Shown here: one piece after another, positions 1 to 8,337 of the stretch
Position numbering within the stretch: the stretch's first letter is position 1
Layout of the letters: each line of letters begins with the position of its first letter
DNA from: Dactylosporangium vinaceum
GTDB lineage: Bacteria > Actinomycetota > Actinomycetes > Mycobacteriales > Micromonosporaceae
Direction of reading: 5' to 3'
Length of the DNA stretch: 64,000 nucleotides
Assembly (NCBI RefSeq): GCF_019904175.1
Contig: NZ_CP061913.1
Location: forward strand, 9,052,001-9,116,000
Position numbers and translations under genes: made by a program
The notes under the pieces: model-generated
Database searches by the model: none
The model's input: only the letters and a program-made list of their open reading frames with translations
Told to the model about the DNA's origin: nothing

Positions 1-2
1 CG

Positions 3-236
3 GAGATGACCTCCGGTGTGGTCGCCGCCCTGGCCAAGGTCCGCCGCAGGCAGCTCATCGCCGAGGGCCAGCTGGGGCCGTCGGACGCCGACTACGCGGC
101 CTTCCTGGAGTCCCTGGACTGGGCCGACGCCGGCATCCGCGCCCGCATGCGCACGCTGCTGGACAACTGGCTGCGCTACTACGTCGGCCCGGCCCTGTCC
201 CCGCCCGCCCCGGCGTCCCTGCACCGGCTCGCATAG
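3..236 (+). CDS. Hypothetical protein, C-terminal fragment (5' end outside window)
   Basis: The frame is open from the left edge to a TAG stop and encodes about 77 residues of helical, Arg/Leu-rich sequence ending in a Pro/Ala tail. An ATG lies six bases in, but its only Shine-Dalgarno-like bases (ggag) abut it, so the true start is probably upstream of the window. No domain is recognised. The 98-nt gap to the next gene shows no clear terminator. Confidence 0.55.
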   Translation, partial: EMTSGVVAALAKVRRRQLIAEGQLGPSDADYAAFLESLDWADAGIRARMRTLLDNWLRYYVGPALSPPAPASLHRLA

Positions 237-334
237 CCCCGGCCCGGCGCCCTCGGACGCCCGGGTAGCGTGGCGCCGCGGCCGCGACGGATCATGGAGC
301 GCGCCGCGGATGGACCGAGCGAGGTGGGGGCGCA

Positions 335-1183
335 GTGGTGAACGTCGGAGCCGGTGAGGTACTGATCCGGGCGGAGGCGGCCGGGGTCGGGGTCGGGCTG
401 CTGCGCAACCGCGAGCAGCCGGCGCCCGGCGGCGAGGTCGTCGGGCGGGTCGAGGCGGTCGGCGCCGGGGTCGACGGGATCGCGGCCGGCGATCGGGTCG
501 GCGGGGTCGTGTTCTCGGGGGCGTACTCGCCGCTGGTGATCGGGCGGCCCGGGCTCGTCAACCCGATCCCCGAGGAGCCCGACGCCGCCGCGGCGGTCGC
601 GGTCGTGCGGGGTGGGCTCGTCGCGCTCGGTGCGCTGCACGCCGGGCGGGCGGTCGACGGCGAGTCGGTGCTCGTCACCGCCGCGGCCAGCGGGGTCGGG
701 CACCTGGCGGTGCAGCTGGCCCGGGCGCTCGGGGCGGCCCGGGTGGTGGCCGCGGCCGGGTCCGCGGGCAAGCGGGCGTTCGCGCAGGAGTGCGGGGCCG
801 ACGAGTTCGTGACGTACGCCGACGCCGGCTGGGGCGAGCCGGTCGACCTCGTCCTCGACGGCGTGGGCGGCGAGCTCGTGCAGCGGGGCGTCGACGCGCT
901 GCGGCCGTTCGGGCGGCTGGTGTCGTTCAGCGCCGAGGGCGGTGCCGTCGACGCGGGGTCGCTGCTGGGCGGCGGACGTACGATCACCGGCTTTGCGGTT
1001 GGTCTGTGGAGCCGGGCGCGGCCCGAGGACGTCGACGCCTGGCGGCAACGGCTGTGGGCGTTGCTGGCCGACAAGCGGATCGCGCCCCGGTACACCGAGT
1101 TTCCGGTCGCCGACCTGGACCGCGCCCTCGACCTCGTGGCCGCCCGCGCCAACCTGGGGCGGGTCGTCGTGCGCTTCGAGTGA
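335..1183 (+). CDS. Zinc-type alcohol dehydrogenase / quinone oxidoreductase family (MDR)
   Basis: The 282-residue protein fits the medium-chain dehydrogenase/reductase superfamily. It has an N-terminal GroES-like half (GDRVGGVVF region) followed by a Rossmann NADPH-binding half with the AASGVGHLAVQLARALGA signature at about residues 110-130, then LVLDGVGG. No zinc-binding cysteines are visible, which favours the quinone-oxidoreductase branch; such enzymes reduce quinones or enones with NADPH. It is shorter than the usual 320 residues because the N-terminus is abbreviated. The start is GTG, with a second GTG directly after and the purine-rich stretch gaggtggggg just upstream. Substrate cannot be told from sequence. 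Confidence 0.85.
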   Translation: MVNVGAGEVLIRAEAAGVGVGLLRNREQPAPGGEVVGRVEAVGAGVDGIAAGDRVGGVVFSGAYSPLVIGRPGLVNPIPEEPDAAAAVAVVRGGLVALGALHAGRAVDGESVLVTAAASGVGHLAVQLARALGAARVVAAAGSAGKRAFAQECGADEFVTYADAGWGEPVDLVLDGVGGELVQRGVDALRPFGRLVSFSAEGGAVDAGSLLGGGRTITGFAVGLWSRARPEDVDAWRQRLWALLADKRIAPRYTEFPVADLDRALDLVAARANLGRVVVRFE

Positions 1184-1216
1184 GCCGCGGGCCGGCAGTG
1201 ATCGGCAGGCGAGGGG

Positions 1217-2479
1217 CTAGGCCGGGCGCTCGACCTCGGCGCCGCCCGGGGAGGTCTCGGGCGGGTCGTCGTCCGCCTCGGCTGCGGCGGCGACGCCGGC
1301 GACGCGGCGATACGCGATGTTCCACAGTGCGGTGGCCAGGACCACGCCCAGCAGGCCCCACGCCGGCAGCGGGCCGGCGAACCCGGCGGCGGCCGCGCTG
1401 ACCAGGACGGACGGGACGCCCCAGCCGAGGACCCAGCGCCGGCTGGCCCCGCCGCGGGCGCCCATGACGGTGGCCATCAGGAAGTACATGGCGGCGCCGG
1501 TGAACAGCACGATGCGGGTGGACGGCTCGACGTGGCCCTCGGGGTGGGCGGCCAGCGCCCCGAGGCCGGCGGCGATGACGACGATCGAGACAGTGGTCAG
1601 GTAGTGGGCCGGGACGGTCAGCCGCAGGGCGAAGACGCGCACGCCGTAGGTCGGGGCGGAGCTCGGCCCGTAGCGCAGCGTGAGCCACCAGAGGGCCGCC
1701 AGCAGCCCGAAGCCCAGGAGGACGACCGAGAACAGCGGCCAGTTCCACTGCCCTTCCTCGCCCGCGACATCGGCGGCGGCGTTGACGAGCTGGGCGACTG
1801 CCTCGCCCAGCACGATGATGACGAAGAGGCCGAGGCGCTCACCGAGGTGGGGCCGGTCGGGGTTGGCCGCCTGCAGCTGCAGGACCCGGTCCAGCTCGGC
1901 TTCGCGGTGCCGGCGGCGCAGGGAGCGCTCGAGCTCCTGGCGCTCCTCCTCCAGCACCGCCTGGGGGTCGCGCGAGCGGGCGACGGAGAAGAAGACGTCC
2001 AGGCCGATGCCGAGGATCCACAGGCCGTACCGGATGCGGTCGTCGTGCCAGGACCCGAGCGAGGCGAACCACGGGATGAGCCCGACGGCCTGCTGCACAC
2101 CCGGCCACTCGGTCATGATGCGGTTGGCGCGGCGCAGCGACTGCCGGGCCAGCACCCGGCAGTAGATGTACGCGATCACGAACGCGTGCACCTCGCCGTG
2201 CTCCATGAGCGGGACCGAGGCCGCCATGACGGCGATGCCGAACATGGCCAGGAGCATGGCCCGCTGCCGGGTCCGGTGGCCGGAGACGTTCGCGTAGAGG
2301 GTGAACGCCGTCCACACGCTCCACATCGCGTAGTACGCGACCCCGAAGACCAGCACCTTCTCCCAGGTGATGTCCTCGTGCAGCAGGTGCGCGAGCTGAG
2401 CGACGGCGGCCACGATGACGAGGTCGAAGAAGAGCTCCAACCAGGTGGCGTGGCGCTCCTCGGTAGCCGGTGCGGACAT
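1217..2479 (-). CDS. LtrA-family (low temperature requirement A) membrane protein
   Basis: The protein is about 420 residues and opens with the family hallmark WLELFFDLVIVAAVAQL at residues 12-28. Roughly ten to twelve hydrophobic segments follow, with an Arg/Glu-rich cytoplasmic loop near the middle. LtrA proteins were named for cold growth of Listeria; their molecular function is still unclear. The ATG at 2479 is chosen because it places the LFFD motif at the normal distance from the N-terminus; longer upstream reading is Arg/Pro-rich shadow sequence. It lies 71 nt after the MMPL gene on the same strand, so co-transcription is possible. Confidence 0.85.
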   Translation of the reverse strand: MSAPATEERHATWLELFFDLVIVAAVAQLAHLLHEDITWEKVLVFGVAYYAMWSVWTAFTLYANVSGHRTRQRAMLLAMFGIAVMAASVPLMEHGEVHAFVIAYIYCRVLARQSLRRANRIMTEWPGVQQAVGLIPWFASLGSWHDDRIRYGLWILGIGLDVFFSVARSRDPQAVLEEERQELERSLRRRHREAELDRVLQLQAANPDRPHLGERLGLFVIIVLGEAVAQLVNAAADVAGEEGQWNWPLFSVVLLGFGLLAALWWLTLRYGPSSAPTYGVRVFALRLTVPAHYLTTVSIVVIAAGLGALAAHPEGHVEPSTRIVLFTGAAMYFLMATVMGARGGASRRWVLGWGVPSVLVSAAAAGFAGPLPAWGLLGVVLATALWNIAYRRVAGVAAAAEADDDPPETSPGGAEVERPA

Positions 2480-2550
2480 GATCGACACCCTAATCGACGC
2501 CGGTGCCTCCCCGCTCGCCCGCGCGGGCGCCGCCCGGCCCCGGCCCGGCC

Positions 2551-4731
2551 CTAGTCGACGGTGACGGTCTCCCGCTCGGGCTCCGCCTCGGGCAGGGCGC
2601 GTTCGCGCAGGCCGATCCGGGTGTGCAGGCGCTGCAGCGGGCCGGGCGCCCACCAGTTGAAGCGCCCGAGCAGCGTCATGGTCGCCGGCACCAGCAGGCA
2701 GCGCACGACCGTCGCGTCGATCACGACAGCGGTGAGCAGGCCGAGCCCGACCTGCTCGATCTGGCCGAGGTCGGCCGCGGCGAAGCAGGCGAACACGATG
2801 ACCATGAGCAGCGCGGCGGAGGTGATGATCCGGCCCGTGTGTTGCAGGCCGCGGCGCACTGCGGTGTCGGTGTCGTCGCCGCGCTCCACATACTCCTTGA
2901 TCCGGCCGAGCAGGAACACCTCGTAGTCCATCGACAGGCCGAACGCGAAGGCGAACACGATCACCACCACGAACGGGTCAAGGCCGCCGATCGTCAGCGT
3001 GTGCAGGACCCCGGCGCCCCAGCCGTGCTCGAACACGGCGACCATGACGCCGAACGTTGCCCCCAGTGAAACGACATTGGCAAGCACGGCTTTGACGGGT
3101 ACCACCACAGAGCCGGTCATCGCGAAGAGCAGAATGATCATCGCGATGAGGGTCACCGCGACGGCGGCCGGAAGGTCGTCCACGATCAGGCCGACGAGGT
3201 CGACGAGCGTGGCCGCGTCGCCGATCACCCACGACTGCACGCCGGCGGGCCGGTCGGCGCGCAGCCGGTGCACGAGGTCCTTCGCGGCCTGGTCCTGGGC
3301 GCCGCCCTTCAGCGTGAGGTCGACGGTCGCGACCCCCGGCCCGGCCGGCTTGGCGGCCTGGACGCCGCCGACCGCGGGGTCGGACGCCCACCTGGCGGCG
3401 TACGCGTCGAGGGATCCGGCGTCGGTCCGGGCGACGACCGTGACCACCGGCTTGTAGGTGCGGCCGTAGCGCGCGGCGAGTTCGTCGGCGACCCGGGCCG
3501 ACTCGATGCTGCGCGGAACGCCCTCGAGCTTCGGCAGCTTGATCGTGGCGCCGAGCAGCGGGGAGCCGGCCGCGAGCAGCAGCAGCGTGGCCCCGAGCGC
3601 GACTGGCACCGGGCGGCGCTGGACGAACCGCGAGAGCGCCGCGAAGAAGCCCTGCTCGTCGCCGCGCCGGCGCTGCTTCGCCGACGGCTTGATCCGCTTG
3701 TGCAGCGTGCCGATGAGCGCGGCAGTGAAGGTCAGCGCGGCCAGCATCGCCACCACCGCGACCGAGACGCCGCCGACGCCGAGGGCGCTGAGCTGGTGGA
3801 TCGAGAACGTCAGCAGGCCCGACAGCGCGGCGGCGACGGTGAGCGCGCTGAAGAAGATGGTGCGCCCGGCGGTGGCCCAGGCCCGGCCCACGGCCTCCTC
3901 GGGCTCGAACCCGGCGGCGACCTCCTCGCGGTAGCGGGCGACGAGCAGCAGCCCGTAGTCGATCGACAGGCCGAGGCCGAGCAGCGTGACCACCGTGACG
4001 ACGTTCTGGTCCAGGTCGGTGACCCGGCTGAACAGCCACAGCAGCGGCATGGCGGCGGCCACCGACACCGCGGCGGCGAGCACCGGCAGGCCCGCCGCGA
4101 CCAGGCCGCCGAACACGAACACGAGCACGATGAGGGTGAGCGGGAACGAGATCAGCTCGGCCCGGCCAAGGTCGGCCTGGGTCGCGCCGCGCAGGTCGGC
4201 GTTGATGATCGGGTTGCCGCCGACCTCGACCGTCGCCTGCGGCACCCCGGCCGCGTCCAGGTCCCCGTCCACCCGGTGCAGGCGCGTCCGCAGCGTGTCG
4301 AGGACCTTGTCGCGCCCGCCGCGGTCGAGCTTCGCCAGGGTGGCCACGATGAGCAGGCCGCGCTTGTCGGTGGCGAGGTAGGCCGGGGCCAGTTCGGCGC
4401 GCACAGAGTATGGGGTGGCCACGGAGGTCACGCCGGTCGCGCCGGCCAGGTCGGCCGCGGCGGCGTCGATCGCGGTGCGGACGGCCGGCGCCTCGGGGTC
4501 GACGTTGTCGACCAGGCCGATGACGGTGCCGCTGGAGTCGTTGCCTGTGGCGATCGCGTCCAGGCCGTCGATCGCCTCGACGTGCTTGGGATTGCCGGGG
4601 TCGGCGATCGCGCTGAAGACGGGCCCGAACGTGAGCCCGCCCAGCACGACCACGACCAGCCAGACGCCGATGACCGTCCACCGGTGCCGGAAGCAGAACC
4701 GGCCTATCCTCGCCACCACGCCGAGCGCCAT
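2551..4731 (-). CDS. MMPL-family RND transporter
   Basis: A 726-residue inner-membrane protein with the MMPL plan: TM1 at residues 15-40, a large periplasmic loop, five TM helices, a basic cytoplasmic linker (KRIKPSAKQRRR), a second loop and a second TM bundle. Proton-relay motifs are SIDYGLLLVARYREE in the first half and SMDYEVFLLGRIKEY in the second. MmpL-type proteins export lipids or small hydrophobic compounds using proton motive force; the substrate here is unknown. No TetR regulator or lipid synthase is adjacent. The ATG start gives a cytoplasmic N-terminus ending in FRHRW before TM1, typical of the family. Confidence 0.9.
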   Translation of the reverse strand: MALGVVARIGRFCFRHRWTVIGVWLVVVVLGGLTFGPVFSAIADPGNPKHVEAIDGLDAIATGNDSSGTVIGLVDNVDPEAPAVRTAIDAAAADLAGATGVTSVATPYSVRAELAPAYLATDKRGLLIVATLAKLDRGGRDKVLDTLRTRLHRVDGDLDAAGVPQATVEVGGNPIINADLRGATQADLGRAELISFPLTLIVLVFVFGGLVAAGLPVLAAAVSVAAAMPLLWLFSRVTDLDQNVVTVVTLLGLGLSIDYGLLLVARYREEVAAGFEPEEAVGRAWATAGRTIFFSALTVAAALSGLLTFSIHQLSALGVGGVSVAVVAMLAALTFTAALIGTLHKRIKPSAKQRRRGDEQGFFAALSRFVQRRPVPVALGATLLLLAAGSPLLGATIKLPKLEGVPRSIESARVADELAARYGRTYKPVVTVVARTDAGSLDAYAARWASDPAVGGVQAAKPAGPGVATVDLTLKGGAQDQAAKDLVHRLRADRPAGVQSWVIGDAATLVDLVGLIVDDLPAAVAVTLIAMIILLFAMTGSVVVPVKAVLANVVSLGATFGVMVAVFEHGWGAGVLHTLTIGGLDPFVVVIVFAFAFGLSMDYEVFLLGRIKEYVERGDDTDTAVRRGLQHTGRIITSAALLMVIVFACFAAADLGQIEQVGLGLLTAVVIDATVVRCLLVPATMTLLGRFNWWAPGPLQRLHTRIGLRERALPEAEPERETVTVD

Positions 4732-4767
4732 GCTCGACAGCTTCTCATTGCATTGCGGCGTTCGTGT

Positions 4768-5952
4768 TTACGGGGCCCAGGGCGGTGCGACGGCCCAGGT
4801 GATGTCCGGGACGAAGCTGCCGGTGCTGTCCTGCGCCGCGGTCCCGCCGGGGGTGGCCAGCCACAGCTCGGCGTTGATGTGGCGCAGGTAGGAGCCCGGG
4901 AAGTTCCAGGACGCCAGGCGCACGCCGCCGGCACCGGTCTTCGGGCACCAGGTCGCGTCGGCGCGCATCAGGGCGCCACCGTCGTCCGCGCTGATCTTGA
5001 CCCGGCCGTTCTGGTGGCGCAGGTAATAGGTCGGGTAGTTGCGCGCCTGGAGGCTGTAGCAGCCGCCGGCCAGGCCCGGGACGACCTTCCACGTGGCGTC
5101 CTGCTTGAGCAGCGCGTCGCTCGCGGACGAGACCGTCTCGGTGTAGCCCAGACCGTTCTGGTGGCGGGCGTACCGCGTGGTGCAGCAGGCGGTCGTGGCC
5201 CGCAGCGAGACGTAGGAGCCGGCCGGGAGCGTGGTCGCGGCCCCGTCGTCGCCGGCCGAGCCGGGCACGGCGGCCAGGGCGGACGCCCAGCGCGCGGCCA
5301 TCTTGTCGTATCCGCCGCGGTTGGGATGCACCCCGTCGGCGAGGTCGGCCGTGGTGAGCGCGGCGTGCATGTCGACGAAGTGCACCTTGGCGCCCTTGCC
5401 GGCGACGATCCCGGGCAGTGTGGCGTTGAACGCGGCGGCGCCGGCCTCCCGCCCGGCGTCGGACAGCGGGATGATCGAGGCGACGAACACCTCGGCGTTC
5501 GGCGCGGCCGTGCGCACCTTGTCGACGAGCGCCGAGAGCCGCGCGGGCGCGGTGCCCAGGGCGTAGTTCTGGATCACGTCGTTGGTGCCGAGGTGGATGA
5601 GCACGCTGCGCGGGGCGGTGGCGGTGACCCAGGCCGTGGCGTTCGCGTCGACCTCGTCGATCCGCCAGCCCGGGTGTCCCTCGTGGTCGTGGTCGGGCAG
5701 GTCGGCCGGCCCGTTGAACTGCGAGCCGACGAAGTCGACCGGGTGCCCGGCGTTCGCGAGCGCGCGCCACAGGTTGATCCGGTATCCGCCCGGCACGTTG
5801 AACCCGTCGGTGATCGAGTCGCCGAGCGGCATGACGCGCACGCCGCCGTTCGACTCGGCGTGGGCCGCGGACGGAGCGCTCAGCAGCGCCGCGACGGTGG
5901 CGGCCGCCGCGACGAGCACGGTGAGCAGACGACGGTTCCTCGGTCGGCGCAT
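4768..5952 (-). CDS. Secreted SGNH/GDSL hydrolase with C-terminal AbfB-type domain
   Basis: The 394-residue protein has a Sec signal peptide (basic MRRPRNRR, hydrophobic core, cleavage near AAHAES at about residue 33). The SGNH hydrolase domain shows block I GDSI (44-47), block III GTND (122-125) and block V DGVH (Asp206, His209), giving a complete Ser-Asp-His site. From about residue 252 a beta-trefoil AbfB-like domain follows, with repeated YLRHQNG-type motifs that in the family bind arabinofuranose side chains. It is therefore probably a secreted esterase acting on arabinose-decorated plant polysaccharide (inference from the domain pair). The gene diverges from the LLM gene across an AT-richer 214-nt gap. 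Confidence 0.9.
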   Translation of the reverse strand: MRRPRNRRLLTVLVAAAATVAALLSAPSAAHAESNGGVRVMPLGDSITDGFNVPGGYRINLWRALANAGHPVDFVGSQFNGPADLPDHDHEGHPGWRIDEVDANATAWVTATAPRSVLIHLGTNDVIQNYALGTAPARLSALVDKVRTAAPNAEVFVASIIPLSDAGREAGAAAFNATLPGIVAGKGAKVHFVDMHAALTTADLADGVHPNRGGYDKMAARWASALAAVPGSAGDDGAATTLPAGSYVSLRATTACCTTRYARHQNGLGYTETVSSASDALLKQDATWKVVPGLAGGCYSLQARNYPTYYLRHQNGRVKISADDGGALMRADATWCPKTGAGGVRLASWNFPGSYLRHINAELWLATPGGTAAQDSTGSFVPDITWAVAPPWAP

Positions 5953-6166
5953 GGCGTGAAGCTATGCGTTCGTTTCATTGTTGTACATGTTTGAATCTTG
6001 TGTGATCTTGTAGCGCCGGGTGTGGGTGCGGTATCGTGCCGCTCGGAACTCCGAATTCCGCGCCCTGGATCGACGTCGCAGGTGGGCGCCGGGACCTCGC
6101 CCGGATCGCGAGGAGGAGGTGGCGACAGCACTGTCGGCTGCCCACCTTCTGTAGGAGTACCACACC

Positions 6167-7015
6167 ATGCAAATCGGTATCGGCCTGCCCATCAGCGACC
6201 CCGCGCGACTGCCCGAGTGGGCCCGCCGCGCCGAGGCGGCCGGGTTCGCCTCCGTCGCGCTGCTGGACCGCCTCGCCTACGACAATCCCGAGCCGCTCGT
6301 CGCGCTGTCGGTCCTGGCCGGGGCGACCACCCGGATCCGGCTGCAGACCGAGGTGCTGCTGGCCCCGCTGCGCTCCACGGCCGTCCTGGCCAAGCAGGTC
6401 GCCACCCTCGACCGCATGTCGGGCGGCCGGTTCACGCTCGGCGTCGGCGTCGGCGGCCGGGACGACGACCACGCCGCGGCCGGCGTGCCACTGCGACAGC
6501 GCGGCGCGCGGATGGACGCGATGCTCACGGACCTGCGCACGATCTGGTCCGGCGCACCCTACCCGGAAACGCCGATCGGCCCGGCGCCCGCCACCCCCGG
6601 CGGCCCGCCCCTGCTCATCGGCGGCTTCGCCCCCGCGGCACTCGCCCGGGTGGCCCGCTTCGCCGACGGCTTCCTGTGCGCCGCCCCGCTGCAGTGGGCC
6701 GGCGGCCTGGTCCGCACCGTCGAGGACCAGTGGGCGGCCGCCGATCGCCCCGGCCGCCCCCGCCTGGTCTGCCAGATCAACGCGGCGACCCCGGCCACCG
6801 CCGAGCAGGCGAGGACGGCCGCGGCGGCGTACTACGCGTTCACCGGCCGCGCGGGCTGGGGCGAACCGATAAGCGACCCGCACCAGCTGGCCGATACAGT
6901 GGCCGCCTACGCCGACTTCGGCGCCGACGAGCTGATCCTGTACTGCCACGGCGACGACCCCGACCAGATCGCCCCACTGGCCTCCGCCGCCCGCGCGGGC
7001 CGAGACGATGGGTGA
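6167..7015 (+). CDS. LLM-class flavin-dependent oxidoreductase
   Basis: The 282-residue TIM-barrel protein starts MQIGIGLPISDPARLPEWARRAEAAGF and continues with RLQTEVLLAPLRST and GGRFTLGVGVGGR, the strand and loop motifs of the luciferase-like (LLM) family that uses FMN or F420. In actinomycetes most such stand-alone proteins are F420-dependent, but the cofactor is not decided by sequence alone. The start is supported by AGGAG 8 nt upstream. The 214-nt divergent region before it contains the direct repeat ATCTTGT twice (about 5995 and 6006), but no clean promoter. Substrate unknown. Confidence 0.88.
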   Translation: MQIGIGLPISDPARLPEWARRAEAAGFASVALLDRLAYDNPEPLVALSVLAGATTRIRLQTEVLLAPLRSTAVLAKQVATLDRMSGGRFTLGVGVGGRDDDHAAAGVPLRQRGARMDAMLTDLRTIWSGAPYPETPIGPAPATPGGPPLLIGGFAPAALARVARFADGFLCAAPLQWAGGLVRTVEDQWAAADRPGRPRLVCQINAATPATAEQARTAAAAYYAFTGRAGWGEPISDPHQLADTVAAYADFGADELILYCHGDDPDQIAPLASAARAGRDDG

Positions 7016-7133
7016 CGGGTTGTCACGGAGCGCAACCGGGGTAAATGCGAATTAGATTCATCTGTTACGGTGTGAAGAGGACGGAACGGGGGTCGCACCG
7101 AACCGCCCCTTTCCCTTGCCGCATAAGGCTTTG

Positions 7134-7176
7134 CCAGCCCGGGCACGGTTCGATTTTCGGCGTTGCCCGGGCCTGG
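7134..7176. repeat. Long inverted repeat in the intergenic region
   Basis: GCCCGGGCA (7137-7145) is perfectly repeated in inverse at 7164-7172, and the arms extend imperfectly by a further CCAG/CTGG. The loop of 18 nt contains TTTT. It lies in the 272-nt gap between two LLM oxidoreductase genes, about 120 nt after the first stop and 110 nt before the second start. It could terminate the first transcript or be a structured leader of the second; nothing in the sequence decides between these. No ORF in this gap looks coding. Confidence 0.5.
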
Positions 7177-7287
7177 CGGAGTTCGGCTTTCCGGGCTCGA
7201 GTTGCAGGGCTTCGTGGTTGCCGGGCTTCGCAAGTGACAGGGCCCTGATAGTTGTAGGTTCGTCAGGAAGGCAGGCCGGACTCAGCG

Positions 7288-8286
7288 ATGGCGCGTGTCG
7301 GGGTGATGCTGCCGCGGGACCTCCCCGCGACTCAGGTGCTGGCCTACGCCCGCGAGGCCGAACGGCTCGGATTCGACGAACTCTGGGTCGTCGAGGACCT
7401 GGGCTTCCGCGGCGGCGTGGCCCAGGCCGGCGCGGTCCTCGCGGCAACGGAACGGATCGTGGTCGGCATCGGCATCCTGCCGGCCGGCGCCCGCAACGCC
7501 GCGTTCGCCGCGATGGAGCTCGCCACCCTGGCCCAGCTGTTCCCGGCCCGGCTGATCGCCGGCATCGGGCACGGCATGCCGGACTGGATGCGGTCGGTCG
7601 GCGTACGCCCGGCCAGCCCGCTCACCCTGCTGCACGAGTTCACGGTCGCCGTGCGCACGCTGCTGCGGGGTGAGCCGGGCCCGCCCGCCGGCCGCTACGT
7701 GAACGTGGAGGGCGTCGTCATCGGCGAGGTACCGGCGACGGCGCCCCCGGTCGTGCTCGGCGTGCGCGGGCCGAAGTCGATCGCCGTCGCCGGCGCGGTC
7801 GCGGACGGGCTCCTGCTGGCCGAGCCGGCGAACCCGCTGTACGTTGCCGAGTCCGTCAAGCGCCTGACCGGCCCGCCGCCGGAGGTGATCACCAGCGGCT
7901 CTCCCTCGCCCGACGTGATCCTCTCCGGCTCGCCCGAGGTGATCACGTACGACGCGGCGGTCGTCGGCGACGATGGTCCGGCCGCCCGCGACCTGGTGCG
8001 GCCGGGGCTGGTCTGGATCGGCGAGCCGGACTGGGCCCCGCACCTGGCCCCGCTGCCGATCGCCGCCGCCCTCACCGAGCACCGCCGCGCGTCACCGACC
8101 CGCGAGGCGTTCGCGGCGACGATGCCCGACGAGTGGGTGCGGGAGCTGTCCCTCGCGGGAACGGCCGAGGAGGTGCGGGCCCGGATCGCCGCCCGCCACG
8201 CCGCCGGCGCCACGAGCTGCGTGCTGATCCCCGCCGAACCCGACCCCCTGCGAAGCCTCTCCCGCCTGGCCGCCGTAATGCCCTGA
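7288..8286 (+). CDS. LLM-class, probably F420-dependent, oxidoreductase
   Basis: A 332-residue luciferase-like protein with MARVGVMLPRDLP at the N-terminus, VVGIGILPAGARN, and LIAGIGHGMPDWMRSVG, the pattern of F420-using LLM reductases. The C-terminus (AGTAEEVRARIAARHAAGATSCVLIP) is the usual last helix and strand of the barrel. It is not a close paralogue of the gene 270 nt upstream. An in-frame repeat insertion sits at residues 198-220 (see separate entry), in the loop where the family normally has a single PEVITYDA-like segment. The ATG follows a purine-rich stretch (cgtcaggaaggcagg) at a slightly long distance. Confidence 0.88.
   Translation: MARVGVMLPRDLPATQVLAYAREAERLGFDELWVVEDLGFRGGVAQAGAVLAATERIVVGIGILPAGARNAAFAAMELATLAQLFPARLIAGIGHGMPDWMRSVGVRPASPLTLLHEFTVAVRTLLRGEPGPPAGRYVNVEGVVIGEVPATAPPVVLGVRGPKSIAVAGAVADGLLLAEPANPLYVAESVKRLTGPPPEVITSGSPSPDVILSGSPEVITYDAAVVGDDGPAARDLVRPGLVWIGEPDWAPHLAPLPIAAALTEHRRASPTREAFAATMPDEWVRELSLAGTAEEVRARIAARHAAGATSCVLIPAEPDPLRSLSRLAAVMP
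7879..7947 (+). repeat. In-frame imperfect tandem repeat inside the LLM gene
   Basis: Three copies of a 24-30 nt unit lie head to tail, coding PEVITSGSPS, PDVILSGS and PEVIT. The core GAGGTGATCAC / GACGTGATCCTC / GAGGTGATCAC is recognisable by eye. Reading frame is preserved, so the protein gains about 18 residues in a loop. This looks like a slipped-strand duplication. Confidence 0.7.
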
Positions 8287-8337
8287 CCGCTATGCAAGGC
8301 GGCCGACTATGTACAAGCCGGCCGATCGACCACCGGC

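Noticed and set aside
1927..1945. GGAGCGCTC-like 8-mers in the LtrA gene and near 5873 in the SGNH gene
   Set aside because: Only the central eight bases are palindromic and they do not share the GAGAGCGCTCTC core, so chance is sufficient.
3268..5994. Long plus-strand frame opposite the MMPL and SGNH genes
   Set aside because: It is the complement shadow of two well-supported genes in GC-rich DNA and encodes only Arg/Gly/Asp-rich low-complexity sequence.
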